Assembly: GCA_963816775.1 (NCBI GenBank) | Contig: CAWFLX010000020.1 | Coordinates: 300,459-364,458, forward strand | Length of the DNA: 64,000 bases | Reading direction: 5' to 3' | Source: JAFAXD01 sp963816775 | GTDB lineage: Bacteria > Pseudomonadota > Alphaproteobacteria > Rhizobiales > Xanthobacteraceae | Shown here: positions 16,961 through 26,956 of the stretch, in pieces | Layout of the letters: each line of letters begins with the position of its first letter | Numbering within the stretch: the stretch's first letter is position 1 | Program-made: the position numbers and the translations under genes | Notes under the pieces: model-generated | The model's database searches: none | What the model was told of the DNA's origin: nothing | The model's input: only the letters and a program-made list of their open reading frames with translations

Positions 16961-19081
16961 ATGCTTAAATCTCTCAGCGCAACCCGCATACCGATCCTGA
17001 TCGGTGCCCTCGCGGTCGTTGCGTTGGCCGCCGCCGAATTCCTGATGCCCAAAGACTGGCGCGACGCCTTGCGCGAATTGGGCTTCGACCAGGTGCTCGC
17101 CGCGGATCATGCGTTGCGGCCCGCGAAAGCCGAGCACGCCGGTCTGCCGGTTGTCGTCGTCGATATCGATCGGCGCGCGCTGCAAGCGCTTGGACCATGG
17201 CCTTGGCCGCGCGCGACGATTGCTCGATTGCTCGATGCGATCGCCGCGGCCAAGCCGGCGGCCGTGGCGATCGACATCTTGTTTGCCGACCACAATCCGC
17301 GATCGAGCGCCGCGACGTCGCGCCAGTCGGGAGGGCTGGCCGCTCGCCCCGAATTGACCGCGCTTGCCGACAAGACCACGGAGGGAGACCAGCAACTAGC
17401 GCAAGCGGGACGCGAGGCGCCGCTGGTGCTGGGTTTCGTGCTTGATCCGGAGCGATCCGGTTCGCTGCCGCAGGTGCCCATCATCACCCGCAATGCGCCT
17501 CGTCTCGACGAACTATGGGCGGCGAGTGGCGCGGCCGCACCGCTGTCGCTCCTGACCGAGCGCGCGGGCGGGCTTGGCGCCTTGTCGCTTCCGGCCAGCG
17601 GCGATGGCGTCGTTCGCTATGCTCCGCTCCTGGTCGGCGTCGGAGGCCAGGTCTTGCCGGGCCTTGCGATCGAGTCGATCCGCGTGGCGCGCGGCGGTTC
17701 AGCCTATCTATTGCAGGCCGACCCGCTGGTGCTTGCGACGGCCGACGTGCAAATCCCCCTGAGCCCCGACGCGCTCCTGCGCTTGGTGCCTAGGTCACAA
17801 TCAGCGAGCACCGCGCGTACCGTATCGGCGCTCGACGTATTGGAAGGCCGGGCGAGCGCCGGCCGCCTCACCGGCGCGATTGTGTTGCTGGGCGGGTCAG
17901 CGCCCGAGCTCGGCGGATTGCGCGAGACCGTCGGTGATCCGCTCACGCCTTCGGTTCAGATCCAGGCGAACGCGGTCGAGCAAATCCGCGACGGTCGATT
18001 TCCGCGTCCGATCGGGCACACCAGATTGATGCAAACGCTGCTTGTGCTGGTGCTCGGCGCGCTGGCGCTTGCGGCGAGCCTCTCGCTGTCACCGGTGCTG
18101 GGCACGATTGGGCTCGCGACCATCATCCTCGTCAGCTGGGCGGGTGCGGTTGCGAGTTCGATGCTGGTTGATCGCCTGATTGATCCGCTGACGCCGTCGT
18201 TGGCCGGAGCTGCGGTGTTTGCGATTGCGTCCATCACATCCTTTGCGGTGACCCAGCGGCGCGAAGCGCTGGTTCGCCAACGTTTCGAGCAACACCTGGC
18301 CCCGGCCGTTGTCCGGCGCATCGTGGAGCATCCGACGCTGGTCAAGCTCACGGGCGAGCGCCGCGAGGTGACGTCGCTGTTCACCGACGTGGAGGGATTT
18401 ACCGCGTTGACCCACCGGGCCGATGCCGAGGCGCTTGTCGATGTGCTGGATCACTACTTTGAAGGCATTGCGGCGTTGATCGTCGAGCACGGCGGGATGG
18501 TGGACAAGATCGTCGGTGATGCGGTGCATGCGCTGTTCAATGCGCCCCTCGATCTTGCGGATCATCCGCGCCAGGCGGTCGCGTGCGCGGTCGCGCTGCG
18601 AGCCTGGACCGCGTCGTACCGGAAGCTCCCGGGCCCCGCAGCCATACGGTTCGGGCGCACGCGCATCGGTATCGAAACCGGCGAGGCCATCGTCGGCGAT
18701 GTCGGCTTGCGTTCCAAGCTCGATTACACGGCCTACGGCGATGCCGTGAATGCTGCCGCTCGCCTGGAGGCAGCCAACAAGGAGCTCGGCTCGTCGATCT
18801 GTATTGGGCCGGCCGCCGCGGCGCGCTGCGACCCAACCCTGCTGCGGCCGCTCGGCACAATCGTAGTGCGTGGCCGCGATGAGCCGCTCGCCGTGTTTGA
18901 ACCGTGGCCGCCCGAATCGTCGGCGCAATGGCGTGAGCGTTATCGGGCCGCGTTCGCGTTGGCGGAGCACAATCCGTCACAAGCCGCTGCGGCGTTCGAT
19001 GAACTCGCCGCGGAGTATGCCGACGATCCGGTGCCGAAATTGTTGGCGGCGCGGATCAGGGCCAGGGCAGCGAACGCCTGA
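16961..19081 (+). CDS. CHASE2-domain adenylate cyclase, membrane-bound
   Basis: This 706-residue protein begins with a transmembrane helix (about 10-28), followed by an extracytoplasmic CHASE2 domain (about 40-345; VVVVDIDRRALQALGPWPWPR, AVAIDILFAD). Two or three transmembrane helices follow (about 350-430), then a class III cyclase domain (about 460-640). Catalytic marks are complete: SLFTDVEGFTAL with the metal Asp, VDKIVGDAVHALF with Lys and Asp, and LDYTAYGDAVNAAARL with the adenine Asp, Asn and Arg. It should make cAMP inside the cell in response to a periplasmic signal. It follows the FecR gene and is probably cotranscribed with it. Confidence 0.93.
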   Translation: MLKSLSATRIPILIGALAVVALAAAEFLMPKDWRDALRELGFDQVLAADHALRPAKAEHAGLPVVVVDIDRRALQALGPWPWPRATIARLLDAIAAAKPAAVAIDILFADHNPRSSAATSRQSGGLAARPELTALADKTTEGDQQLAQAGREAPLVLGFVLDPERSGSLPQVPIITRNAPRLDELWAASGAAAPLSLLTERAGGLGALSLPASGDGVVRYAPLLVGVGGQVLPGLAIESIRVARGGSAYLLQADPLVLATADVQIPLSPDALLRLVPRSQSASTARTVSALDVLEGRASAGRLTGAIVLLGGSAPELGGLRETVGDPLTPSVQIQANAVEQIRDGRFPRPIGHTRLMQTLLVLVLGALALAASLSLSPVLGTIGLATIILVSWAGAVASSMLVDRLIDPLTPSLAGAAVFAIASITSFAVTQRREALVRQRFEQHLAPAVVRRIVEHPTLVKLTGERREVTSLFTDVEGFTALTHRADAEALVDVLDHYFEGIAALIVEHGGMVDKIVGDAVHALFNAPLDLADHPRQAVACAVALRAWTASYRKLPGPAAIRFGRTRIGIETGEAIVGDVGLRSKLDYTAYGDAVNAAARLEAANKELGSSICIGPAAAARCDPTLLRPLGTIVVRGRDEPLAVFEPWPPESSAQWRERYRAAFALAEHNPSQAAAAFDELAAEYADDPVPKLLAARIRARAANA

Positions 19082-19083
19082 GA

Positions 19084-22000
19084 CTATCCTCTCGGCGCAC
19101 CCCGCTCCTGCGGGAACGGTAGCACGCGGCCGCCGTCTTCCGGCGGCGCCGCATTGCGTTCGAGCGCTTCGCGAATCGACTTTTCCAGTGCCGGCAGCTG
19201 GAACGGCTTGCGCAGGATCACGAAGCGGGCCTCGGCCGCCTGCACCATGTCGCTGTAACCGCTGCTGAGCAGCACCGGAATGTGCGGGTAACGCTTGGCG
19301 ATCTCCTGCGCCAAGGCCATCCCATTCATGCCGCCGGGCATTACGATGTCGCTCAACACGATGTTGATGCGATTGCTGCGTTGCAGCTGGTTGAGCGCGT
19401 CGCGGGCATTTTCCGCGCGCAACGTGCGATAACCAAGCTGTTCGATCAGCGAGGCGGTGACGTCGGCCACCTCGGTGTTGTCGTCCACGACCAGCACCGT
19501 GCCCTGCGCCGGCGCCGACGGCTGCATCGGCGGCGCCTCGAGCACCCGTGCCAGTGTCGCGTGGCTGCGCGGCAGGTAGAGCGTGATGGTCGTGCCGCTT
19601 CCAACCGCGCTGGTCGCGACGACCGTGCCGCCCGATTGGTGCGAAAAGCCGTAAACTTGTGACAGTCCGAGCCCGGTTCCCTTGCCGAGCGCCTTGGTGG
19701 TGAAGAACGGCTCGAAGATCCGCGGCAGCACGTCGGGCGCGATGCCCACCCCGGTGTCGGCGACCGAGAGCGCGACGAAATCGCCTTCCAGCTGATCGAT
19801 CCCGTCGTTCTTCTTCACTGTGACGTTGCGGGCCGATACCGTAATGGCGCCTCCGCCCGGCATAGCGTCGCGGGCGTTGACCGCAACGTTGACGAGCGCA
19901 AGCTCGAGCTCCGCGATATCGATCTCAACCGGCCAGACGTCGGTCGGGATGTCGCGTTTGAGCTCGATATTGCCGCGCAGCGATCCCAGCAGCATTTCGT
20001 GCACCGCCTCGACTCGATCCTTGAGATCGACCACGACCGGCGAGAGCGGCTGGCGGCGCGAGAACGCCAGCAACTGGCGGGTCAGGCTTTCGCCGCGGCT
20101 GGCGGCAGCATGCACGGCTTCCACCGCCTGCAGGTGCCGGGGCTCGGTCAGCCGGCGCTTCAGCAACTGGGCATGGCCGCTCACGATCATCAACAAGTTG
20201 TTGAAGTCATGCGCGATGCTCCCGGTCAGCTGGCCGAGCGCCTCCATTTTCTGCGATTGCGCGAGCTGCTCCTGGGCGCGCGCAAGCGCCTCCTGGGCTT
20301 CGCGCCGTTCAGTGATGTCGCGAGTGATCACCGCGTATCCGACCAGTGTGCTGGCCTCGTCGCGGATCGCTTCGATGACAATGCTCGCCCAGAATACGCT
20401 TTCGTCGCGGCGCACCCGCCAGCCCTCGGCGACATGCTTGCCCTCGTAGGCGGCGACATGGAGGGCGCGCGCGGGCTCGCCGCGCTGCTGCTCCTCGTCG
20501 GTGTAGAAGCAACCGAAGTGCTGACCAACGATCTCGCCCGCCGCGTAGCGGTGAATGCGCTGCGCGCCCGAGTTCCAGTTGGTGATGTAGCCTTCGGGAT
20601 CGAGCATGAAGATCGCGTAGTCGGTGACGCCCTGAATGAACAGGCGGAACCGCCGTTCGCTTTCGGTGAGCGCGTCCTGCGCCCTGCGGCGCTCGGCGAA
20701 ATCCCGCACCAACGCGGCTTCGATGTGCTTGCGCTGCTCGATCTCGGCGTTGAGGACATCGTTGGCCTGCTTGAGTGCGGCCGTGCGCTCATGCACGATG
20801 CGCTCGAGATCATCACGCGCGCGGCGCAAGCTCTCCTCCGCTTGACGGCGCGCGGTGACATCCTCCGCGACCGCTACCAGCTGGCGCACCGCTCCCCCTT
20901 GGTCGAGGATCGCCGAGACATTGTTTCTCACCCACACCGATGATCCGTCCGGGCGCACGTAGCGGCTCTCGATCACGAACCCTTCGCCCGTGCGAACCGC
21001 GTGCGACAGAAGCTCGAGCACGCGCGGCAGATCCTCGCGATGAATGAGATTCTGGATGCTGAGCGCGAACAGATCGCCGGCCGAGCGCTGGACGATTTCG
21101 CAGAAGCGGTCATTGATGAGTTGGAAGCGTCCGGTCGTGTCGATCTGGGTGATGCCGACGACAGCCTGCGTGAAAATCGCGCGCAGATCCTGCTCACGCT
21201 GACGTAATCGCGCTTCCACCCGCTGGCGCATGGCGATATCGGCACTGAGCGCGAGGCTCGGTATCGCGACGGAGATCACGAGCGCGATCATCAGCAAAAA
21301 AGAGTCGTTGAGCGTCGATGCGACGAACGGACCGCCGCCTTCGATCACGCCCCAAATCGCAAAGCCGGCAAGGGTGAGAACGACGGTCGCGGTATCGCGT
21401 GGGCCGCACCACAGCGCCGCCCAGACCAGCGGCAGCACGGCGAGAAATCCGAGCGAGGTGCGCTGCACAGTCTGCATGATCAGCGGGCTGAAGCCCACGA
21501 GCCCAACCAGGCAGGCGCCGGCGAGCGCAACCAACGACCGCACAAATTGGGTGAACCGGAACGGCCGGAACTTCTCGGTCGCCCACAGCACCACCACCGG
21601 AGTTACCACCAAAGCGCTGGCGACGTCGCCGAGCCACCACGTGAACCAGATGGCCGGCGCACTCGCCCAGTCCGCGGCGCCGGTCAGCGCGAGGCTGCCT
21701 ACTCCGATCGTCGCGCTGAGCATCGTTCCGGGCAGGAGCGCAACCAGCGCAAACTTCGCAACGCCGCCAGGCGTCTCGAACGCACGGCGCCCGTTGGCCC
21801 ACAGATTGAGGAGGCTGGCGCTGATCAGCGCTTCGAGCGTGTTGCCGAGCGCGACGGTCGAGGACGTCAGCAGCAGGTTGGTGGAGGTAAGATCGGCGAT
21901 CTCGTTGGTCGCATTGGCGGCGAATGCCCCGAGCAGAATTGCCGGCCAGACCCGCAGCCCGAACACCAGCATGCAACCGATTGCCAAACCGGTGGCCGGC

Positions 22001-22161
22001 CAGATCGGTGTTGCGCTCGGGTGAATGGTGGCCAGCAGGAGGCCGGCGCGCGCCAGCACAAAGTAGGCGGTACCGAGCACGACCAGGGTGACGATATATT
22101 TCGCCACCCGCAGGCTCGCCGCGAGCACAGACGCAGACTTCCGTTCTTGGACAAGTGTCAT
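19084..22161 (-). CDS. MASE1-PAS-PAS hybrid histidine kinase with C-terminal receiver
   Basis: I start at the ATG at 22161 (MTLVQERKSASVL), giving 1025 residues; an in-frame ATG at 22254 would add 31 more. Order: MASE1-like membrane domain with about eight helices (20-300; HPSATPIWPATGLAIG), first PAS (about 325-440), coiled coil (about 450-520), second PAS (about 525-635), HisKA with the phosphorylated His in GSIAHDFNNLLMIV, HATPase (NVAVNARDAMPGGG, VADTGVGIAPD, GKGTGLGLSQVYG), then a receiver domain (VVDDN, LSDIVMPGG, ILRKPFQ). It is a hybrid sensor kinase of the PAS-rich group. No separate response regulator is adjacent. Its end is 2 bp from the cyclase gene, convergent. Confidence 0.92.
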   Translation of the reverse strand: MTLVQERKSASVLAASLRVAKYIVTLVVLGTAYFVLARAGLLLATIHPSATPIWPATGLAIGCMLVFGLRVWPAILLGAFAANATNEIADLTSTNLLLTSSTVALGNTLEALISASLLNLWANGRRAFETPGGVAKFALVALLPGTMLSATIGVGSLALTGAADWASAPAIWFTWWLGDVASALVVTPVVVLWATEKFRPFRFTQFVRSLVALAGACLVGLVGFSPLIMQTVQRTSLGFLAVLPLVWAALWCGPRDTATVVLTLAGFAIWGVIEGGGPFVASTLNDSFLLMIALVISVAIPSLALSADIAMRQRVEARLRQREQDLRAIFTQAVVGITQIDTTGRFQLINDRFCEIVQRSAGDLFALSIQNLIHREDLPRVLELLSHAVRTGEGFVIESRYVRPDGSSVWVRNNVSAILDQGGAVRQLVAVAEDVTARRQAEESLRRARDDLERIVHERTAALKQANDVLNAEIEQRKHIEAALVRDFAERRRAQDALTESERRFRLFIQGVTDYAIFMLDPEGYITNWNSGAQRIHRYAAGEIVGQHFGCFYTDEEQQRGEPARALHVAAYEGKHVAEGWRVRRDESVFWASIVIEAIRDEASTLVGYAVITRDITERREAQEALARAQEQLAQSQKMEALGQLTGSIAHDFNNLLMIVSGHAQLLKRRLTEPRHLQAVEAVHAAASRGESLTRQLLAFSRRQPLSPVVVDLKDRVEAVHEMLLGSLRGNIELKRDIPTDVWPVEIDIAELELALVNVAVNARDAMPGGGAITVSARNVTVKKNDGIDQLEGDFVALSVADTGVGIAPDVLPRIFEPFFTTKALGKGTGLGLSQVYGFSHQSGGTVVATSAVGSGTTITLYLPRSHATLARVLEAPPMQPSAPAQGTVLVVDDNTEVADVTASLIEQLGYRTLRAENARDALNQLQRSNRINIVLSDIVMPGGMNGMALAQEIAKRYPHIPVLLSSGYSDMVQAAEARFVILRKPFQLPALEKSIREALERNAAPPEDGGRVLPFPQERGAPRG

Positions 22162-22728
22162 CGCACCCCCAATGACACGACTGGAGACAAGCAAGATTAT
22201 GAACAGTTCGGGCGCGCCCGCCCCCACGGCCGGCCAGCCCGAAACGCCCCCCATCGATCAATGCCGTACCAAGAGCCCCATTTTGGTCGCAAATATGGAC
22301 GCCCGGCCGGCGACCGGTCTGACAGAGCGCCTTGGGCTCTCGCGAGCAGCGCACGAACGGTACTGAATTACGTCGGGAACGCCTGCGCACGCCCTGACTT
22401 CGCGCTTTGCGTGCCGGTCGTGCGCGTTTTCGGGCGCGAAACGCACCAAACCGGCACCCTCGACCCCGAGTGTGCTTGGAAAGACACAGCCGTAGTAAAT
22501 TTCGGCAAGCCCTGTTAATTGCGGCATCCCGTTAACGCTCACTTCTCCCAAGCCTGTTGACCGAGGACTTTGCGCAACGCCTGGTCCGTCGTTCCCGCGA
22601 CCCAATTTCGCCGCCCCGGCGGCAGCAGGTGCGCAGGCCGCAGCATTGAATGCGACATCGACCTGCGTCATTGGTGTCCCGATTTCGGGGAACCGGCGCA
22701 GCTCTGGCTGGCGAGGAGTGCAATCCCA
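22162..22728. other. Intergenic region without recognised features
   Basis: This 567 bp region separates the divergent histidine kinase and DUF445 genes and must hold both promoters. I see no strong inverted repeat, no member of the window's repeat classes and no convincing gene. A bottom-strand open frame spanning 22258-22761 would overlap the DUF445 start and has a composition typical of non-coding GC-rich sequence. Confidence 0.5.
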
Positions 22729-24003
22729 GTGACAGGACCGCGCAGCGCGCCCGCGCGCCAACTGGACGTGGACACGCGCCGCGCCGACCTGCGGCGTATG
22801 CGCACCATCGCGACGCTCCTGCTCGTCCTGATGATCGTTGTGTTTGTCGCGACGACGGTCACCACCCTCGACTGGCCGTGGCTACCCTATGTACGCGCCT
22901 TCGCGGAAGCCGGCATGGTCGGGGCCTGCGCCGATTGGTTCGCCGTGGTCGCGCTGTTTCGCCATCCGCTCGGCATCCCGATTCCGCACACCGCGATTAT
23001 CCCGAGCAACCGCGACCGCATCGGGCCGGCGCTCGGCCGGTTCATCACCAACAATTTTCTCGACGTGAAGGTCGCACATGAGCGGCTCGTCCAGGTCGAT
23101 ATCCTTGGCCGGCTCGCGCACTGGCTCAACGATTCGATCATCCGCGGCCAGTTCGTCGACAACGTCAGCCGGATCTTGCCCAAGATCCTGAGAGCTCTTC
23201 CCGGGCCGGCGGCGGCCGAACTCCTCGGTAAAATCGCCCGCTACGGAATTGAATCCATTCCGGCGGCACCCGCTGCGTCGAAAATCCTGGCGGTGCTCTG
23301 GGCCGGCGGCGCCGCCGAGCAGGCCCTGGACCGCGCGATCGTCTTCGCCGAGCTCTCGCTCGCGCGCAACAAGGACGTGATCGGCCAAAAGGTCGCCGAG
23401 CACACCTATCGATGGGTGCCCGCGTGGGTCGATCGCATCATCGCCGAGCGGGTGATGAATGGATTGCTGAGCACCCTGCAGGAGTTTCGCAATCCCGAGC
23501 ATCCATGGCGGGTCGAACTGGCGCAAGCGGTCGAGAAACTGATCGCCGATCTGGCGACCGACCCGCAGATGTGGGCCGCCGGCGAAGCCATCAAGGCAGA
23601 CCTGCTTGCGAATCCACTGTTCGGCGAACAGGGCAGGCAGCTATGGGCCGAGATTGAAACCGGCCTTCGCGCCGAGGTTCCGGAACGAAGCAAGATGATC
23701 GCCGACGCGTTCGAGGTGGGCTTGCGGGGGCTTGGCACCTGGCTCGAGCAGGATGCGGCGCGGCGGGCCAGGCTTAACCGCCGCATTCGCCTCATCGTGC
23801 TGCGGCTGCTGCTGCCGCGCCGGGCCGAGATCGGCGCCTACGTCACGCAGGTGGTGAACAATTGGGATACCGCGACCTTGGTCGACCGGCTCGAGCTGCA
23901 GGTGGGCAAGGATCTGCAGTATATCCGTATCAACGGCACCCTCGTCGGCGGACTGGTCGGGCTTCTGATTTTTATCATTTCCGGCTGGATCGCCGCGCCC
24001 TGA
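22729..24003 (+). CDS. DUF445 membrane-anchored protein
   Basis: The start is placed at the GTG at 22729, which follows GAGGAG by about 11 bases, giving 424 residues. The frame is open further upstream, but that part has no family resemblance. The N-terminus has a transmembrane helix (RTIATLLLVLMIVVFVATTV) followed by the family-typical FAEAGMVGACADWFAVVALF and HTAIIPSNRDRIGPALGRFI. The C-terminus ends in a second helix (GTLVGGLVGLLIFIISGWIA). DUF445 proteins are widespread inner-membrane proteins without an agreed function. It lies 28 bp before a MetE-like gene and may share its transcript. Confidence 0.87.
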   Translation: MTGPRSAPARQLDVDTRRADLRRMRTIATLLLVLMIVVFVATTVTTLDWPWLPYVRAFAEAGMVGACADWFAVVALFRHPLGIPIPHTAIIPSNRDRIGPALGRFITNNFLDVKVAHERLVQVDILGRLAHWLNDSIIRGQFVDNVSRILPKILRALPGPAAAELLGKIARYGIESIPAAPAASKILAVLWAGGAAEQALDRAIVFAELSLARNKDVIGQKVAEHTYRWVPAWVDRIIAERVMNGLLSTLQEFRNPEHPWRVELAQAVEKLIADLATDPQMWAAGEAIKADLLANPLFGEQGRQLWAEIETGLRAEVPERSKMIADAFEVGLRGLGTWLEQDAARRARLNRRIRLIVLRLLLPRRAEIGAYVTQVVNNWDTATLVDRLELQVGKDLQYIRINGTLVGGLVGLLIFIISGWIAAP

Positions 24004-24031
24004 GAGACGCCGATACGCTAAGGAGGAAACG

Positions 24032-25177
24032 ATGACCGCGGCCACAATGACCGAGCACGCCCCGTTCCGGGCCGATCAAGTCGGCAGCCTGCTGCGGCCG
24101 CCGGAGTTGAAGGCGGCACGCGAACGCCGAGCCAAGGGCGAGCTTTCGGCGGCCGCGCTCGCCGAGATCGAGGACCGGCTGATCCGAGCCGCGATCAAAA
24201 TGCAAGAAGAGGTCGGCCTGCGCGCGATCACCGACGGCGATTTTCGCCGGCAATCGTGGTCGTCCGACTTTCTGTGCGCCATCAAGGGCGTCGTGCAGGC
24301 TCCTCCGCCGCCGCGCCTGCAGCAGGAGGATGCGCCGGTCGGCGGCATCGTGCGCGACTGGCAGCCGCCGACCCCGAAGGTCGTGTCCAAGCTGGAATGG
24401 CCAAATGGCGGCATCACCCGCAAGGCGTTCCAGTTCCTCGCGGGAGCGACGACACGAACCCCCAAGGTCACGATTCCTTCGCCAAGCATGCTGCATTTTC
24501 GCGGCGGACGCGGCGGCGTCGATCAGACCGCGTATCCCGACATGGAGGACTTCTTTGCCGACCTCATCGGCGTCTACCGCGCTGAGATCATGGATTTGGC
24601 GGCCGCCGGATGCCGCTATGTCCAACTCGACGATACCAACCTCGCCTACCTGTGTGATCCCCGACTGCGCGATCGCGTCAAAGGATTGGGCGAGGACCCC
24701 GATCGCTTGCCGCATCTTTATGCTCGCTTGATCAACGGCGCGATCGCGGATCGGCCGCGCGACATGAAGATCACCGTCCATCTCTGCCGCGGCAATTCGC
24801 TCAGCCGCGGCCACGCCGAGGGCGGGTACGAGCCGGTCGCCGACGCGATGTTCAACGAGCTCAACGTCGACGGCTTTTTTCTCGAGTATGACGACGCGCG
24901 CTCGGGCGACTTTGCGCCCTTGCGGTTCGTGCCCAAAGGCAACCTGCGCATCGTGCTCGGGGTCATCACCTCGAAGTTCGGTGCGCTCGAATCGAAGGAT
25001 CGCATCAAACGCCGGATCGAGGAGGCGTCGAAATACATGCCGCTCGATCAGATCTGCCTCAGTCCGCAATGTGGGTTCGCGAGCCACACCGGCGGAAACC
25101 TGCTCACGGAAGACGATCAGCGCGCCAAGCTTCGCCACGTGGTCGAGATTGCGCAGGAGATCTGGCCACGCGGATAG
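24032..25177 (+). CDS. MetE C-terminal-like methyltransferase
   Basis: This 381-residue protein is a stand-alone version of the MetE catalytic barrel (opening PFRADQVGSLLRPPELK). Putative zinc ligands are His and Cys in ITVHLCRGNSLSRG, Glu in GFFLEYDDARSG and Cys in CLSPQCGFASHTGG. ITDGDFRRQSW and VQLDDTNLAYLCDP match the substrate-pocket loops of this subfamily. It is often annotated as 5-methyltetrahydropteroyltriglutamate-homocysteine methyltransferase, but short forms lack the N-terminal half and the real methyl transfer is uncertain. An AAGGAGGAAACG ribosome site directly precedes the ATG. It is clearly a different subfamily from the gene at 9231. Confidence 0.87.
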   Translation: MTAATMTEHAPFRADQVGSLLRPPELKAARERRAKGELSAAALAEIEDRLIRAAIKMQEEVGLRAITDGDFRRQSWSSDFLCAIKGVVQAPPPPRLQQEDAPVGGIVRDWQPPTPKVVSKLEWPNGGITRKAFQFLAGATTRTPKVTIPSPSMLHFRGGRGGVDQTAYPDMEDFFADLIGVYRAEIMDLAAAGCRYVQLDDTNLAYLCDPRLRDRVKGLGEDPDRLPHLYARLINGAIADRPRDMKITVHLCRGNSLSRGHAEGGYEPVADAMFNELNVDGFFLEYDDARSGDFAPLRFVPKGNLRIVLGVITSKFGALESKDRIKRRIEEASKYMPLDQICLSPQCGFASHTGGNLLTEDDQRAKLRHVVEIAQEIWPRG

Positions 25178-25181
25178 CAGC

Positions 25182-26792
25182 TCAGGCGCCGCCTACCTGC
25201 TCGATCAGGCGTTCGGGGTCGGATGGGGCGGAATCGGACCGCCACGCAACATGGCCATCCGGGCGCACGAGCACCAGTCGGCGCTGATAGAGCTCAGCCG
25301 TATCTGGATCGTCCACGGTTTCGATCGTCAGCGGTACAGCGCGGCTTGCCGCGGCCGCTTGCAGTTCGGCGCACGGCGGCGCATCTCCAAATCGTAGCAG
25401 TACAAACCCGCGACCGAATAAATCGAGGATTGAACGCCCATCGGGAAGCCAAGCGTGCGGCGCGCGCGCTCCGGGCCGTGCGGAGGGCATATAAGTCTCC
25501 GCAGTGTCCGGCGGCGCCGCGGTTCCGTCCGCAAGGCAGATCGGCGAGTCCTCGTAGCGATACCCGATCTGCAATCCGATCGTCCGAAATTCGGGGCCGA
25601 TGTCGCGCACCAAGCGCTCGCCCACGCGACGGCGCAACGTCTCGCCTTCGCGACTGTCATGCTCGATCGCACCGTCAACCTCGCCGAATTCCTCGAGGTT
25701 GTGATAGAATCTGGTTGCCATCTTGACGTTGCGCTCGCCGATCGGACGGCGTTCCGCATCGTAGGAAGAGAGCAACCGCGGACCGCCCCAACCGTCGATC
25801 GTGGCGGCGAGCTTCCATCCGAGGTCGACGGCGTCGCCAATTCCCGAGTTCATCCCGAGCGCCCCGGTTGGCGAAAGCTGGTGCACCGCATCGCCGGCGA
25901 GAAAAACCCGGCCGCGCGAATAGCGCTCGGCAACGACGCTGCGCCGGTGCCAGATACTCACTCCCAGCCAATCCACATCGAGCTCGCAGCCGAGCGCACG
26001 CCGCAGGTAGGACTCGCGATCGACTGTTTGCGGGGTCACGGCGCCACCGGCGTCATCAACCATCAGGCGCCATAGGCCGTTCGCAGGATCGATGACGCGC
26101 AGGCTGCCCCACACGCCGTCGCGGTCAACCGGGAAGAAGAAGGTACCCTGCGCACGGCCGAGGCGTTCCAACAGGTTGGGCGTGCGGAAAAACATGTGCA
26201 CCGGATGGCCGATCGTTCCGGCGCCGACGAGCTCGATGCCGAGTGCCGCACGCACCACGCTGTTGGCGCCGTCGCACCCGACCATATAATCGGCCGCAAG
26301 GCGCTTGCTCACGCCAGTCGCGAGATCAACAACACGAGCCACGACACCGGTCTCGGAATGCTCGAAGTCCTCGAGCCGGTGCCGGTACAGCAGTTCCACC
26401 GTTGCAAGCGAGCCCGCAAAACTTCGCAGAATGGGGTCGAACCAAATCTGCGAGCAGACCTGAAAGCGCGCCGGGCTGAACGGTTCCGGCTGGGCGCTGT
26501 TGCGGGCCGCCCGTGGCACGCGGCCGAGCTCGTAACCGGCAAGGTTCGTGACGAACACGACATCCACCGGGTAGTCCGCCGGGAATGGACAGTTCTGTAC
26601 GGCTTCGGCAATGCCCCAGCGCCGGCAGAATTCCATGGTCCGGACGTTCACCTCGTTCATTTTCGGGGTCGAAATCGTGCCGTCAGTCTGCTCAACGAGC
26701 GTGCAGGCAATGCCGCGCCAGCCGAGCTCGACCGCGAGCGCAAGACCCACAGGGCCGCCTCCGATAATCAACACCGCGGTCTTGGAATTCAC
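25182..26792 (-). CDS. FAD-dependent aromatic monooxygenase (PheA/TfdB-type)
   Basis: I favour the GTG at 26792, which places the dinucleotide-binding motif TAVLIIGGGPVGLALAVEL at the very N-terminus (536 residues). An ATG at 26840 would add 16 Arg-rich residues. A DG motif is in YMVGCDGANSVVRAALG, and the FAD-ribityl motif is GRVFLAGDAVHQLSPTGALG. The C-terminal domain is thioredoxin-like, as in phenol hydroxylases, with DGRSILDLFGRGFVLLRFG. It should hydroxylate an aromatic or polyketide-like ring using NAD(P)H and oxygen. No adjacent ring-cleavage gene reveals the substrate. It converges with the MetE-like gene (4 bp) and diverges from the pirin gene. Confidence 0.85.
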   Translation of the reverse strand: MNSKTAVLIIGGGPVGLALAVELGWRGIACTLVEQTDGTISTPKMNEVNVRTMEFCRRWGIAEAVQNCPFPADYPVDVVFVTNLAGYELGRVPRAARNSAQPEPFSPARFQVCSQIWFDPILRSFAGSLATVELLYRHRLEDFEHSETGVVARVVDLATGVSKRLAADYMVGCDGANSVVRAALGIELVGAGTIGHPVHMFFRTPNLLERLGRAQGTFFFPVDRDGVWGSLRVIDPANGLWRLMVDDAGGAVTPQTVDRESYLRRALGCELDVDWLGVSIWHRRSVVAERYSRGRVFLAGDAVHQLSPTGALGMNSGIGDAVDLGWKLAATIDGWGGPRLLSSYDAERRPIGERNVKMATRFYHNLEEFGEVDGAIEHDSREGETLRRRVGERLVRDIGPEFRTIGLQIGYRYEDSPICLADGTAAPPDTAETYMPSARPGARAPHAWLPDGRSILDLFGRGFVLLRFGDAPPCAELQAAAASRAVPLTIETVDDPDTAELYQRRLVLVRPDGHVAWRSDSAPSDPERLIEQVGGA

Positions 26793-26956
26793 GGCTTGAA
26801 CACCCCGGCGCACCCCTTGCGCAACGTCTCGGCGCAGCATCTCACCATGGGGCGCATGGCAGGTTCAACGCCTTGGCGCGCCGACGCCCATCTGGACGTT
26901 CTGCCCTGCAATCCCCACATAACGCGCCGGCGGTCCTCAACAAAAGCAGGGTCAGC

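Noticed and set aside
22258..22761. Bottom-strand frame in the kinase-DUF445 gap
   Set aside because: Composition is of chance type and it would overlap the DUF445 start; no ribosome site.
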